A stretch of 64,000 bases of DNA from Bacteroidota bacterium (GCA_003045895.1 PZPC01000003.1:62001-126000), one strand, 5' to 3'. Shown: positions 45,772-55,343, numbered from the stretch's first letter. The notes: generated from the letters alone by a model not told the origin. Numbers and translations are program-made.

Positions 45772-46407
45772 ATGCGACGCAGTTTGGGAATAGGGCTATT
45801 GGCCCTCGTTTTTTTTGTCATTGGTGGTTGGGTAACGTACCAACTGTTCAACAAGTCAGCAGCCCAGCGGCAGACGGTGGAAGCCACGGTGCTGCTGGAG
45901 CGCGTACGCGAGGTGTGCAAACTGGTAACCGTGGAAGGTGAATTCAGTGAAATATACCACGAAACCAACCTGCGGGAAGTTACGCTCTACCTGCCTATAC
46001 CCACTTACTGGGAGTTTCCCAAGAAAGCCTTGCTCGAAGTTACGGGGCGGGTACTGGTGGGTTACAACATGGAGCAGGTGAGTATCAAGATCGACAGTAC
46101 CAACCGCCAGATTACGTTGTCCAACTTGCCGCAGCCTACTATCCTGGCCATTGACCACGAGATCAAGTACCGCGATCTGCAGGAGAGTTTCTTCAATAGT
46201 TTCAGTCCCGAAGATTATACCCAACTGAACAAAAACGCCAAGGACGTACTGCGCAAGAAAGCCTACGAGTCTGGCCTGCTGCAAAAAGCCCGGGAGCAAG
46301 GCAATGGGATGCTCGCTGCCATTGACTTCATGGCGCAGTCTATTGGCTGGGAAGTCATCCACCAACTTCCTGAAGCAAAGCTGCCCGATCCGGCGCTGGT
46401 CAATTAG
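45772..46407 (+). CDS. DUF4230 domain membrane-anchored protein
   Basis: A 211-residue protein with one N-terminal helix (SLGIGLLALVFFVIGGWVTY) and a periplasmic domain of DUF4230 type (LVTVEGEFSEIYH, then IKIDSTNRQITLSNLPQPTIL). ATG 45772 is chosen over a GTG at 45739 that abuts the previous stop. The domain is common in Bacteroidota and of unknown function. Confidence 0.8.
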   Translation: MRRSLGIGLLALVFFVIGGWVTYQLFNKSAAQRQTVEATVLLERVREVCKLVTVEGEFSEIYHETNLREVTLYLPIPTYWEFPKKALLEVTGRVLVGYNMEQVSIKIDSTNRQITLSNLPQPTILAIDHEIKYRDLQESFFNSFSPEDYTQLNKNAKDVLRKKAYESGLLQKAREQGNGMLAAIDFMAQSIGWEVIHQLPEAKLPDPALVN

Positions 46408-46422
46408 TCCTGGCCAGCGGAA

Positions 46423-46451
46423 TTGTAATAAAAAGACATTCCCTATCTTTG
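46423..46451 (+). promoter_or_regulatory. Strong Bacteroidota promoter of the rhodanese/pgeF unit
   Basis: TTG (46423-46425), an 18-nt spacer and TATCTTTG (46444-46451), an exact TAnnTTTG. The expected start of transcription falls at or within a few bases of the rhodanese ATG (46455). Confidence 0.65.
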
Positions 46452-46454
46452 GGT

Positions 46455-46748
46455 ATGATTAAGCAACTGAGCATAGTGGAATTGGAAGACTGGCAACGCG
46501 AAGGGTTGGCCTTTGTCTTAATCGATGTGCGCGAAACCGCTGAGCGGCTAGCTTTTCACATTGGTGGGTTACATATCCCCCTGGATGAACTGGTACGGCG
46601 GCAGGCCGAGATTCCAGACCATCTACCCGTCGTTTTTTATTGCAAACGAGGCATTCGCAGCCAGTTGGCTATCCAACGCCTCCTGTCCCGGCGGCCAACA
46701 GGTGATTTTTACAATTTGCAAAATGGTGTGCTCGCCCTGCAATCCTGA
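46455..46748 (+). CDS. Rhodanese-domain sulfurtransferase
   Basis: A 97-residue single-domain rhodanese. It has the opening VLIDVRETAERLAFHIGGLHIP and an active-site Cys in YCKRGIRSQLA, where a persulfide forms. An in-frame TTG at 46449 lies inside the promoter -7 box, so ATG 46455 is used. It ends 5 nt before pgeF. Rhodaneses move sulfur or act in redox signalling; the partner is unknown. Confidence 0.88.
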   Translation: MIKQLSIVELEDWQREGLAFVLIDVRETAERLAFHIGGLHIPLDELVRRQAEIPDHLPVVFYCKRGIRSQLAIQRLLSRRPTGDFYNLQNGVLALQS

Positions 46749-46753
46749 TACCT

Positions 46754-47506
46754 ATGCCGATAACTTTTGACCAACCCGCCTGGGCCCATCCCTTTGCTGA
46801 CCGCCTGATTGCTGCCCAAAGCACCCGGCTGGGAGGCGTGAGCCAGGCGCCATTTGCTGCGCTCAACCTGGGCCTGCATACGGCCGATGACCCTGGGGAT
46901 GTAGCCCGGAATCGCGAAATTTTTTGCCAGGACCTGGGGTGTTCGGTGTCCCAGTTGGCAGGTGCGCACCAGGTTCACGGTGACCAGGTGCTGCGCGTGC
47001 AGCACCCAGGGCAGTGGACCGGATACGATGCTTTGATAACCAATAGAAAAGGAGTAGTTCTGACCGTCACCATTGCGGATTGTGTACCCATCCTGATCTT
47101 TGATCCTGTGCACGATGCCGTGGGAGCTGCGCATGCAGGTTGGCGCGGAACGGTGGCGGGGATTGCCGAAAAAACCCTCCGGCAAATGGGCCAGGCTTTT
47201 GGCACCCAGGCCAAAGATTGCTGGGCCTGGGTCGGAACCTGCATTGGTGCGCTTGATTTTGCCGTGGATGCGGATGTGGCTGACCATTTTCCCCGTCAGC
47301 ATAAGACCTGGGACGAAGAAAAAGGTAAATTTTTCGTGGATTTGAAAAAAGCCAATCGGGAACAACTGATCAACCTGCAACTTCCGGCCACCCAACTGAC
47401 GGTGTCGCCGTATTCTACCGTCGCTGATCGAGAGCGCTATTTTTCCCACCGGGCCGAGCAGGGACAAACGGGTAGAATGCTGGCTGTGATCGGTTTACGT
47501 GGCTAA
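46754..47506 (+). CDS. pgeF: Peptidoglycan editing factor (laccase-domain, YfiH family)
   Basis: A 250-residue protein of the YfiH/DUF152 family. Its metal-binding and catalytic motifs are HQVHGDQV, IADCVPILIFDP and HAGWRGTVAGI. In Escherichia coli this protein removes wrong residues from peptidoglycan precursors; purine nucleoside phosphorylase activity has been described for relatives. It is co-transcribed with the rhodanese and converges on the histidine kinase gene. Confidence 0.92.
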   Translation: MPITFDQPAWAHPFADRLIAAQSTRLGGVSQAPFAALNLGLHTADDPGDVARNREIFCQDLGCSVSQLAGAHQVHGDQVLRVQHPGQWTGYDALITNRKGVVLTVTIADCVPILIFDPVHDAVGAAHAGWRGTVAGIAEKTLRQMGQAFGTQAKDCWAWVGTCIGALDFAVDADVADHFPRQHKTWDEEKGKFFVDLKKANREQLINLQLPATQLTVSPYSTVADRERYFSHRAEQGQTGRMLAVIGLRG

Positions 47507-47518
47507 AGATAAGGTGCG

Positions 47519-48895
47519 CTAAAAAATGGCGCGGCGCTGTTGCGTAAACCGAAAGGCGGCGGTAGTGGGAGCCAGAGGCAGCGTTGAATTTTTAGATTCC
47601 GCTTTAACTTTTCTGGGAAATGCCAGGACAAATTGGGAGCCTGTTGCTTGGGGTTCCAACCAGATTTCCCCTCCGTGGGCCGTCATTATTTTTCGGGCAA
47701 TGGCCAGCCCAAGGCCCGTGCCAGGGTATTTATTGTTGTGGTGTAACCGCTCAAAGACGTCAAATATTTTCTTTTCACTCCCTGCCGGAATCCCAATGCC
47801 GTTATCTGTTATCCGGATGATGACCTGATCTTCCTGCTTTTCGGTGACGATCTTAATCTGCTTCTGCGGACTTTCGTTGTATTTGATGCCGTTTTCAATT
47901 AAATTCTGCAATACGATACCAATCAGCGTCGTATTGCCCGTCAGGGTTTTTGCCTGGTCGATAATCTCCACATCGGTCGTTCCAGTGTTGTTCATGAACT
48001 GTGCTTTCACCTGGGCAAAAATTTCACTCAATACCACGGTCGATTTTTCCAAATTCTTGTTATCCAGATGAGCCAAAGACAACAAGTCTTCGGTTAGCCC
48101 GTGAAGTTGACGGGCTGAAGTGCCAACAAATTCCAGATAGCCTTGTACGCCATCTATATCCCGCTTCTGATTGGCCATGCACGCCAGGTCAGTAAAAGAC
48201 ACAATTTGCCGCAGGGGAGTACGCAGATCGTGCGATACCATAAAGTTGAAACGCTTCAGTTCCGTATTGGACTCCACCAATTCTTCTAATAATTGCTGGT
48301 TCTTTTCACGGGATTCGGTTACCGTCTTAATAAACATGTTGGTGCCAAAATAAATGCAACCCAAGACGGCGCTAAAAATAGCATAAGTATCAAATGGCCG
48401 GGCCATATAAGCAAAGGGTGCTGGATACACATCAAGAAGGAGTTGACTGATTATAAACAACCCCAAAACGAAGCTAAAGATGAGCAACTGCAACCACCGT
48501 TCCTGAAAGAAAAAGACGCTCATCAATATCACCATAAAAAGGGCGTATTCGCCCTTTATACTGGGTCCGTAAGCAAGGATAACAAAAAAGAAGATCAACG
48601 GATAGCAAAAACAAGCCAGCAGCTGCGCCCCACGCTGGTGCGATTTGTAGTTGAGGAAAAAGAGCCCCCCGTTTAGCAAAAGAACCAGTAAAGTAAGCAG
48701 GACTAAAATGGTGTCGCCAATAAGCAGGTGGCGAATACCGAAGAATGCTGCAGCTATAGTCGCTATCAGCAAATTCTGATTAAGGAGCCGTGCTTTGTGG
48801 TTGTCCCAGGCATCGAGGTGTTCGCTGGTCCCAAGCGAAAACAAACCCTCAATACCTCCGGCAAGGACGAAGGGGGTTCTTGATTCAGGTTTCAT
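47519..48895 (-). CDS. Membrane sensor histidine kinase
   Basis: A 458-residue kinase with about six N-terminal transmembrane helices (to about residue 200), a short coiled coil (ESREKNQQLLEELVESNTEL), a HisKA domain with the phospho-accepting His in FMVSHDLRTPLRQ, and an HATPase domain (LQNLIENGIKYN, ITDNGIGIP, GTGLGLAIARK). There is no obvious ligand-binding domain, so the membrane part may sense the signal. ATG 48895 is chosen over a TTG at 48928. No response regulator gene is adjacent. Confidence 0.93.
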   Translation of the reverse strand: MKPESRTPFVLAGGIEGLFSLGTSEHLDAWDNHKARLLNQNLLIATIAAAFFGIRHLLIGDTILVLLTLLVLLLNGGLFFLNYKSHQRGAQLLACFCYPLIFFFVILAYGPSIKGEYALFMVILMSVFFFQERWLQLLIFSFVLGLFIISQLLLDVYPAPFAYMARPFDTYAIFSAVLGCIYFGTNMFIKTVTESREKNQQLLEELVESNTELKRFNFMVSHDLRTPLRQIVSFTDLACMANQKRDIDGVQGYLEFVGTSARQLHGLTEDLLSLAHLDNKNLEKSTVVLSEIFAQVKAQFMNNTGTTDVEIIDQAKTLTGNTTLIGIVLQNLIENGIKYNESPQKQIKIVTEKQEDQVIIRITDNGIGIPAGSEKKIFDVFERLHHNNKYPGTGLGLAIARKIMTAHGGEIWLEPQATGSQFVLAFPRKVKAESKNSTLPLAPTTAAFRFTQQRRAIF

Positions 48896-49043
48896 AAAGC
48901 AGAGATGACCCTCGCTCCATTTGGGCAACTGGTCAGGTGTTGCAGTGAAAAAAGGTGTGTTTGTTCGTTAAATATGGGAGCACAAACTATAGTTAAATAA
49001 ATATGGGACGAATATTTATATATACCAAGGAAATACAAGAAAT

Positions 49044-49784
49044 TTAGACGCTAGGGAGTAATTTTTTTAATGCTGGTGCAACTGCGGCTCGCCAAATCAG
49101 ATACCCTTCCCGGTTCATGTGCAGCTGGTCATCGGAAAAAAGCTCCGGCCGTGGCAGGCCGCCATTTTCAGGATCAAGCATGGGAACTGAAATATCCAGG
49201 TAGTGAATATCGGGATTGTCGAGGCGCGCAATGAACTGCTCGATCAGCCGGTTCCCCTTTGCCATTTCTGGCCAGATCTTCCACCGGGCGAGCGAAGGTT
49301 TCATACTGACGTAAATTACCTTGGTACAGGGCGAGTTATGCAACATCAGTCGCAGAAAAGTGCGAAAGGAAGCCAACACATTCTTGGCTTGGTAACCGTC
49401 AATGATATCGTTCTCGCCGCAGTAGAGCACCACTACTTCTGGTTGATGTACCGTGATGAGATGGTCGAAAAAATAATTGATTTCTGGTAGAATGGATCCT
49501 CCGAACCCCCGGTTGAGGACCTGATAAGGGAACGTATCCATGTCGGTAGCCAGGCTGTCCCACAGTCGAATACTGGAACTACCCGTGAAGACGATCCGCG
49601 GCACTGTATCTACCAACCGGGCATCCTGTTGGGCAAAATGTTCCATGACCACGTTGAAGCCTAAGAACGTACTATCGAAAGGGACAATGATATTGTCAGG
49701 GTCTTCCAGCAGGGTACGCATCTCCTGGAACCGGGGAGAACAACTCAGCAGGAGGATCATCAAAATGGCAATTATTCGCCGCAT
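49044..49784 (-). CDS. SGNH/GDSL-type hydrolase, lipoprotein
   Basis: A 246-residue lipid-anchored esterase/lipase-like enzyme. Its lipobox is ILLLSC (C15). SGNH blocks are visible: FTGSSSIRLW (Ser, block I), a Gly in RGFGGSIL (block II), the Asn in YCGENDII (block III) and DQLHMNREGY (catalytic Asp and His, block V). The substrate is not known. It faces the periplasm or, in Bacteroidota, possibly the cell surface. It lies on the same strand as the histidine kinase, 148 nt away. Confidence 0.88.
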   Translation of the reverse strand: MRRIIAILMILLLSCSPRFQEMRTLLEDPDNIIVPFDSTFLGFNVVMEHFAQQDARLVDTVPRIVFTGSSSIRLWDSLATDMDTFPYQVLNRGFGGSILPEINYFFDHLITVHQPEVVVLYCGENDIIDGYQAKNVLASFRTFLRLMLHNSPCTKVIYVSMKPSLARWKIWPEMAKGNRLIEQFIARLDNPDIHYLDISVPMLDPENGGLPRPELFSDDQLHMNREGYLIWRAAVAPALKKLLPSV

Positions 49785-49999
49785 ATATTCCTGGGATAGT
49801 TAACTGTTATCAATACGATATTTTCAGATACTTGTTGCTGGGCCTAATGGATTTTAGCATTTCTATAACGATCAAAGGCGGCAGAACACTTCTTACTTTG
49901 TTCCCGCCAGGGTGCCAAACGGCAAGATACGTATTTAGTGAGCTACAGTCAATATTATTTGCCGTTTAGCGCTACTGTGCGGACACTTTGCCCCTCATT

Positions 50000-50767
50000 T
50001 TATACCCGACAAACCAACCCGTCGTAAGCCACTTTAACGCCGACAGGCAACAGGGCTTCAACTGCTGCATGGCAACCCATGCGGTGGCTCAGGTGGGTAA
50101 GATAGGCCTGGGTGGGTTGGATAATTTCAATCAGCGCCAGCGCTTCCGCCAGGTTGGCGTGGCTGTGGTGCAGTTCGTGGTGCAGGGCACTGATGACGAG
50201 GATATCCACACCCTTTACTTTTTCGATTTCGGCCGCACCGATTGTTTTGATATCCGTCAGGTAGGCAAAACCACCAATGCGATATCCCAGTACCGGCAGA
50301 TCTCCGTGGAGGTAAGCAACAGGCTGTACGGTGAAGGGACCACAGGTGAAAGTGGTCTGTGGGGTCACTGTTTGCAGGTCAAAACTGGGCGCGCCCGGAT
50401 ACGGATTGGCCGCAAAGGCGTAGGGGAAGCGTTGTTGTAATTCTCCGGCCACCCGGGCACTACAAAAAATAGGCATAGCGCCGCCGCGCTTGAAATTGAA
50501 AGGCCGCACGTCGTCCAGCCCAATGATGTGGTCGTTGTGTTCGTGCGTCAGGAGGATGGCGTCCAGGTCGATCACTTGCGCCCGCAGCATCTGCTGCCGG
50601 AAATCGGGCCCGGCATCAATGACTACGTTGTACCCCTCCTCGTGGGCAAGGTGTACCGAAACGCGCAGCCGCTGGTCTCGCGGATCCGTCGATCGACAGA
50701 CGGGACAAGAACAACCAATGACTGGAATTCCCTGTGAGGTGCCCGAACCCAGGATCGTTATTTTCAT
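50000..50767 (-). CDS. MBL-fold metallo-hydrolase
   Basis: A 255-residue cytoplasmic metallo-beta-lactamase-fold enzyme with HxHxDH in LTHEHNDHIIG, GSGTSQGIPVIGC at the N-terminus and a CxxC (CSCPVCRS) like that of PhnP-type phosphodiesterases. The C-terminal metal-site histidines appear in SALHHELHHSHA and LTHLSHRMG. PhnP-like cyclic phosphodiesterase is the closest fit, but no phn genes are nearby. It starts 20 nt after the large outer-membrane protein gene. Confidence 0.88.
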   Translation of the reverse strand: MKITILGSGTSQGIPVIGCSCPVCRSTDPRDQRLRVSVHLAHEEGYNVVIDAGPDFRQQMLRAQVIDLDAILLTHEHNDHIIGLDDVRPFNFKRGGAMPIFCSARVAGELQQRFPYAFAANPYPGAPSFDLQTVTPQTTFTCGPFTVQPVAYLHGDLPVLGYRIGGFAYLTDIKTIGAAEIEKVKGVDILVISALHHELHHSHANLAEALALIEIIQPTQAYLTHLSHRMGCHAAVEALLPVGVKVAYDGLVCRV

Positions 50768-50787
50768 GTTCGTATAATTTTTTTATT

Positions 50788-53700
50788 TTAAAACAAAGCC
50801 GTTATCTGCGCCCGGCCCACGTGCACTGTAGCCGCTTCGCCGGTTTGGCGGCCTTCGTAGGTGAGGGTCATCTGCAGGTAGCGACCCAGCTGCCGGGTGA
50901 GCGCCGCATTCCAGATCCAGTTGCGGCCGGTCTGTAAGCCATTCAACAGCACGAAACCCACCGGTGAGCGTGGATCGCCCGCCAAATCTACCTTAATATA
51001 CGATGCCGAAAGGCGCAACCACTGCTGGTAGTTGCCTTCCAGCTGAAATTCACTGCGTTGTAGCCCTTCGCCCGTTTCGGGTAGTTTGTTTTCTTCCGTC
51101 AGGTAATTGTACGACAAGGTGATGCGGTAGTCTTGCCCGGGCTGGTAACTCAGCGCAGGCTCGAGGGTATACCCTTGCAGGTCGTAGTCCTTGTTGTTGA
51201 AGAACTCCGAATCGGCGGTGCGCTGCTGGCGGGCCAGGGCGATGCGCAGGGTGCTGGCATCGGTCATGTTCCAGCGGCCACGCAGGGTGCCTGCGCGCTG
51301 GTTGCGGCTCTCGAAGCCCGTAGTGGGTACCAGTCGGCGGGGTTGGAGGGTGTATTCCAGTTGCAGGTCGTACTTGGTCGACCGCCGGTTGAAGAACAGG
51401 GCGTGCCGCTGGTTGGCCGACACGGCCACCAACGCACTGTCGGGCAGTGAAAGCTGGAAGGGGTTCCAGGTTTGCACCCCGTCCAGGGCCCGCACCTTGC
51501 GGTTGATGGACAGGCTCGACTGCCAGTCGAAACGGCTCAGCGCTTTTTGCCAGCCCTGGCTGCTTTTTTGCCAGTTGCGGGCGGGTTCCAGCTGGAGGCT
51601 CTGGTTGAGGGTGACGTTGTCGGTACGGATAAAATCGTCGGTAAAAATGCTGACGCGGATGTAGTCGGCAATGTCGGGGAAAGGTGCAATTTCCATTTCG
51701 TTGGGTTGGATTTTGCCATCGTTGTTGTAGAGGCTGTCCAACCAGATGTACTGCCCCTGCCCGGCCCCGACGAAGAGGTAGACAAATTCGATGCGCGGCT
51801 CCTGGCCCGAGCCAATTTCGTAGGTGGTATTGCTGCGTACGGCCCCGCGCCAGAGGTTGGTGGTCATGTCTATTCGCCCCAGCAGGGTCTTGGCGGGTTC
51901 CTGGGTCGTCAGGTCGGCGGCGCGCACCTTGAGCTGGCGGTAGGTCAGGTTGCCCGCCGTGCGGAAGCTTTTGCTGGGTTGCCACTGTCCGGTCACTTCG
52001 CCTTCTTCGGCCTGGGTGGTCTGCCGGAAATCCTGGCCCGCCGCCTGGTAGTCGAGGCGCCGGTTGAAGGCGGTGCTGACCTGCCACTTCTCTTGCTCGG
52101 GGCTGCTGAGCCGGGCGCTGTAGCGCTCGAAAGCGAAGCTGCTGGGGTCGAGGGCAGCCCCGGCGATGGGGCGGCGTTCGCTGCGTTCGGCCTGCCGACT
52201 GACGGATACCAGCCAGTCGTTCCAGCGGGCAAAGCGCTTTTCGATTTTTACGGTCGGGCGTGTAAACTGGGTGACCTGGGTACCGGCAGTGCTGTTGAGC
52301 CAGCTGTTTTCCGCCAGGATTTGCCAGGTTTTGTGCGAAAAATTCAAGGTGCCCGCGTGTCGCTGCCCCTGGTACAAGCGGGTACGTTCGAAAGTCGACC
52401 AGCGGTACTGCACGCTGCCCCAGGCGGGGTGCGCCAGCCCCAGGCCGGCCCCCGCGAGCTGTTCGCCCGCCGGGAGGGTATTGCCGGCGCCATTGATGGT
52501 GGCCAGGTTCCAGTCGCGCAGGAATTCCGGCGACCGGTACGGGTTGATGGCCCGAAAGTTAGCCTGCACCCACTCGTAGTTGGCCACGCTTTGCAGGCGC
52601 CAACTGCTGGAATCGGGTCCCAGTTGCCACTGTTGCTCCCAGTCGAGGCGCGTGGCCAGGCCTTCGTCGTCGTTGGCGTCCAACCGGCTGAAGCGGTTGA
52701 GGTCTTGTTGGCTGTAGGCGATTTCGGCCCGCAGGGAACCGTCCTTGCCGGTTTGGTAACGGCCTCCCGTGCTCAGCAGGCGCTGCAGCTGGGGGGGCAC
52801 GAGCTGGCGCACGGGCTCGTAACTACCCCGCGGCGCACAGGTGAGGGTATCGGGCGCCACCCAGCGGTAAACCCGCTCGTTGGCCGTCTGTTCGGCGTCG
52901 AACACGTAGTTGCCCTGGCCGGCGCCCACGAAAGTGAAGGTGGCGGTGAGCAGTCCTTCGGGGGCGTAGCGCAGGAATTGGTAGCGGGTGTCCTGCCCGT
53001 TGCAGTTCACGAGGGTATCCTGCTGGGTGTAGGTGGCCCGCTGGCTATCGGGGGCATCCAAGCGGGCCACCGTCGAGATGGCGGCATTGGCAAACCGATC
53101 GCCCGCCTGCTGTAGCAACAGCCGTTCGGCATCCGACAGTTGCAGGTCGCCGGTCGCGGTCTTGCTGTCTTGCTGGCTGTATAGGTTGGCGTAAGCCTGC
53201 CAACGGCCACTCTCGAATTTGGAGCTGGTGGCGTAGAGCGAGCGCAGGTAGCGCTGGTCGGCATACTCAAATTCTACCGTGATGCGGCTGTCCTTGGTGA
53301 TGAGGCGCCGCGGCGTAAACGTGACCTCGCCCTGGTTGTAGTCGATGGTGTAGTCGGCGTCGCGACCCCGTTGGAGAGTCTGCCCGTCGAGGAGCACCTT
53401 CTCCGTGCCCGCCAGCACAATGATGAAGCGTTCGCCGCTGCCGCCCTGGAGTTTGTAGGGCCCCTGGTTGCCTTCGATGGCAACCAACAGCTGCCGCCGG
53501 AATTGGCCGCGCGCGATGGCTACGCTGGCACTGTTTTGCCACTCGCCGGCGTCCCCTACGCGCTGGCTGGTCTGGAAACTGGCGCCTTCCAGTTTTTTAA
53601 AATACTGTAAAAAATATCCTTCGGGGCTGCGCAGTTCGTAGTCGCCGGCCGTGAGCTGGGTGCGTTCTTTTTCGAGGCGAATGAAGATGCGGTCGAAGTC

Positions 53701-54291
53701 GCGCAGCTGGCGGGTATTGCCTTCCGGCTGAATGGGCAGGTTTTCGTCGGTAATGGCCGCCGTGACGCGGATACCGTCGCCGATTTCGCCCGCCAGTTGC
53801 AAGTTGAAACTCGAATTGAGCACCAGGTCCTGGCGGTTGCCAAAGGACAGCCCGCGGCTGAAGCTGCCCGTGTAGTTGAGTTTCTGCCCGTCGAGGAGGC
53901 CACCGCCCGGTGCGTAGGGGTTGTAGCTGCCGATGAGGAGCCCCGTGGGGTTGTCCTGACGCTGGGTGGTATCGATGAGGGCGAACGGCGTCGTCAGTTG
54001 GTAAGGCAACACCCGAAACCGGAGCAGCACACTGTCGGCCGTCAGGGGGGTGCGCCACCGGAGCTGCTGGCTGGTGAAGGTGTAAAAAGCCGTATCAACC
54101 AACTGCCCGTCGGCCTGGGTGAGGCGAATGCTGTAGGGAATCACCGTCAGGCTGTCGATGGCGTACGTACCGTGGGGCTTCACCCAGCGGTAGCGCTGGT
54201 TGTTCCAGGGGGCGTCTTGAGCCACCACGGTGCTGGAGCTCACCAGGAGCACCAACAGCAGAAATCCGGAGCGTAGTTGTCGCAGTAGCAT
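50788..54291 (-). CDS. Very large putative outer-membrane or secreted beta protein
   Basis: A 1167-residue exported protein with a signal peptide (MLLRQLRSGFLLLVLLVSS, ending in VVAQ). The mature sequence is Gln/Arg/Tyr-rich with alternating strand patterns throughout and ends in ITALF, consistent with a C-terminal beta-signal. Near the middle a calcium-loop-like motif, YNNDGKIQPNEME, occurs. Typical stretches are RVTAAITDENLPIQPEGN and LEKERTQLTAGDYELR. I know no characterised family for it; similar large unnamed proteins occur in Bacteroidota. ATG 54291 is preferred because the signal peptide begins there. The MBL hydrolase gene is downstream and probably on the same transcript. Confidence 0.72.
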   Translation of the reverse strand: MLLRQLRSGFLLLVLLVSSSTVVAQDAPWNNQRYRWVKPHGTYAIDSLTVIPYSIRLTQADGQLVDTAFYTFTSQQLRWRTPLTADSVLLRFRVLPYQLTTPFALIDTTQRQDNPTGLLIGSYNPYAPGGGLLDGQKLNYTGSFSRGLSFGNRQDLVLNSSFNLQLAGEIGDGIRVTAAITDENLPIQPEGNTRQLRDFDRIFIRLEKERTQLTAGDYELRSPEGYFLQYFKKLEGASFQTSQRVGDAGEWQNSASVAIARGQFRRQLLVAIEGNQGPYKLQGGSGERFIIVLAGTEKVLLDGQTLQRGRDADYTIDYNQGEVTFTPRRLITKDSRITVEFEYADQRYLRSLYATSSKFESGRWQAYANLYSQQDSKTATGDLQLSDAERLLLQQAGDRFANAAISTVARLDAPDSQRATYTQQDTLVNCNGQDTRYQFLRYAPEGLLTATFTFVGAGQGNYVFDAEQTANERVYRWVAPDTLTCAPRGSYEPVRQLVPPQLQRLLSTGGRYQTGKDGSLRAEIAYSQQDLNRFSRLDANDDEGLATRLDWEQQWQLGPDSSSWRLQSVANYEWVQANFRAINPYRSPEFLRDWNLATINGAGNTLPAGEQLAGAGLGLAHPAWGSVQYRWSTFERTRLYQGQRHAGTLNFSHKTWQILAENSWLNSTAGTQVTQFTRPTVKIEKRFARWNDWLVSVSRQAERSERRPIAGAALDPSSFAFERYSARLSSPEQEKWQVSTAFNRRLDYQAAGQDFRQTTQAEEGEVTGQWQPSKSFRTAGNLTYRQLKVRAADLTTQEPAKTLLGRIDMTTNLWRGAVRSNTTYEIGSGQEPRIEFVYLFVGAGQGQYIWLDSLYNNDGKIQPNEMEIAPFPDIADYIRVSIFTDDFIRTDNVTLNQSLQLEPARNWQKSSQGWQKALSRFDWQSSLSINRKVRALDGVQTWNPFQLSLPDSALVAVSANQRHALFFNRRSTKYDLQLEYTLQPRRLVPTTGFESRNQRAGTLRGRWNMTDASTLRIALARQQRTADSEFFNNKDYDLQGYTLEPALSYQPGQDYRITLSYNYLTEENKLPETGEGLQRSEFQLEGNYQQWLRLSASYIKVDLAGDPRSPVGFVLLNGLQTGRNWIWNAALTRQLGRYLQMTLTYEGRQTGEAATVHVGRAQITALF

Positions 54292-54704
54292 GCGGTTTCT
54301 GAACGGCAGAACGGGGAATTTATTGGGTGTAGGGGAGGGGGTAATGCGGAAGTTGGTGGCTTTATTGCCAACCAATTACTTAATAGAAGCCTACCTCACT
54401 GCCTATAGTTTTGCCGAGGGGTGAAAAAATGAGTTATTTTTGAGCAAGGAAAAAGGGTTCTTCGCCCTTTAGAGTGGGTAATCGCATCTTGAATGTTTCT
54501 GCAAATGAAGGTTTTGCCCTTAAAAGACTGTCTATTAGAAGCTTATAGGTAAATCAAGAAATGCTAATCAGTAGAATACATTTAAGATCCACTATATTCG
54601 GCCAAGAACCGGAAAAAGGTGTGGCTTGGGGCATAGTTTAGACCAGCGTTCAGTGGAAGGACGAACAGGAATGGTAAATCAAGCAGAAAAACAATAGACT
54701 TAAA
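54292..54704. other. AT-rich intergenic region between divergent genes
   Basis: This 413-nt region separates the large outer-membrane protein (minus strand) from an AT-rich lipoprotein gene (plus strand). A small AAAGGG/CCCTTT hairpin lies at 54452-54470. I found no convincing promoter or ORF. Confidence 0.4.
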
Positions 54705-55343
54705 ATGAATAAAATTTTGATACTATTATGGGTTGTAATGCTTTCAGCCTGCTCAGATTCTGTAAATAAATCTACGTTTAATAATTATTGCATTCAACTA
54801 AAAAAATGGGAACATGCTTCAGTATTATCAAATAATAATATATGTAGACTTAAGTACAAACTTCTATATGAGTGGAATCCAAATATAGAGCCAAATGATG
54901 CTCTATTCAAAGAGATGGAACTTTTTACTAATTCTGAATTAACTGTGTCTATTTACGATTCTTTAATAAATGACACTATTCATGCTGTTGCTGCAGCAAA
55001 ATTATTATTTGTTGAAGATGAAAAAATCCATTTTGAAGTATGCTATTTAAACTCGTCAGTAGCAAGTCTTGATTTATTAACTCTCCAAGTTGGTTTTTAT
55101 GATATCCTCGACAATCTACTTTTTTGGTTTGTCTATGAATATTTACCAGAAGAAAATATTCCAGCGCCCTTGCTTAGACCAAATGAAGAATTTTGCATGA
55201 ATTTCACTCAAGACATTGACCACATTGCTAGTTTACTTGCAAAGTTTTTGCCGTTAGATAGTTGTAAAATAGAGGATGAGTGCATTCCTAATGTGCTGAA
55301 TATTAAGGTAGAGGAAATTGGACTTTCACCTGCTGTACAGTAG
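54705..55343 (+). CDS. AT-rich lipoprotein gene of unknown function
   Basis: A 212-residue protein with a lipoprotein signal (ILLWVVMLSAC, C16). The mature part is acidic, contains several further Cys residues and shows no domain I recognise. Its codons are strikingly AT-rich (AAT, AAA, TTA, ATA) beside the GC-rich neighbours on both sides, which suggests recent acquisition from another genome. It is followed by a palindromic element and has no partner gene. Confidence 0.65.
   Translation: MNKILILLWVVMLSACSDSVNKSTFNNYCIQLKKWEHASVLSNNNICRLKYKLLYEWNPNIEPNDALFKEMELFTNSELTVSIYDSLINDTIHAVAAAKLLFVEDEKIHFEVCYLNSSVASLDLLTLQVGFYDILDNLLFWFVYEYLPEENIPAPLLRPNEEFCMNFTQDIDHIASLLAKFLPLDSCKIEDECIPNVLNIKVEEIGLSPAVQ

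Noticed and set aside
51472-53115. 547-codon plus-strand frame
   Set aside because: Shadow of the large exported protein gene on the other strand; its translation is low-complexity Gly/Ala/Val with no motif.
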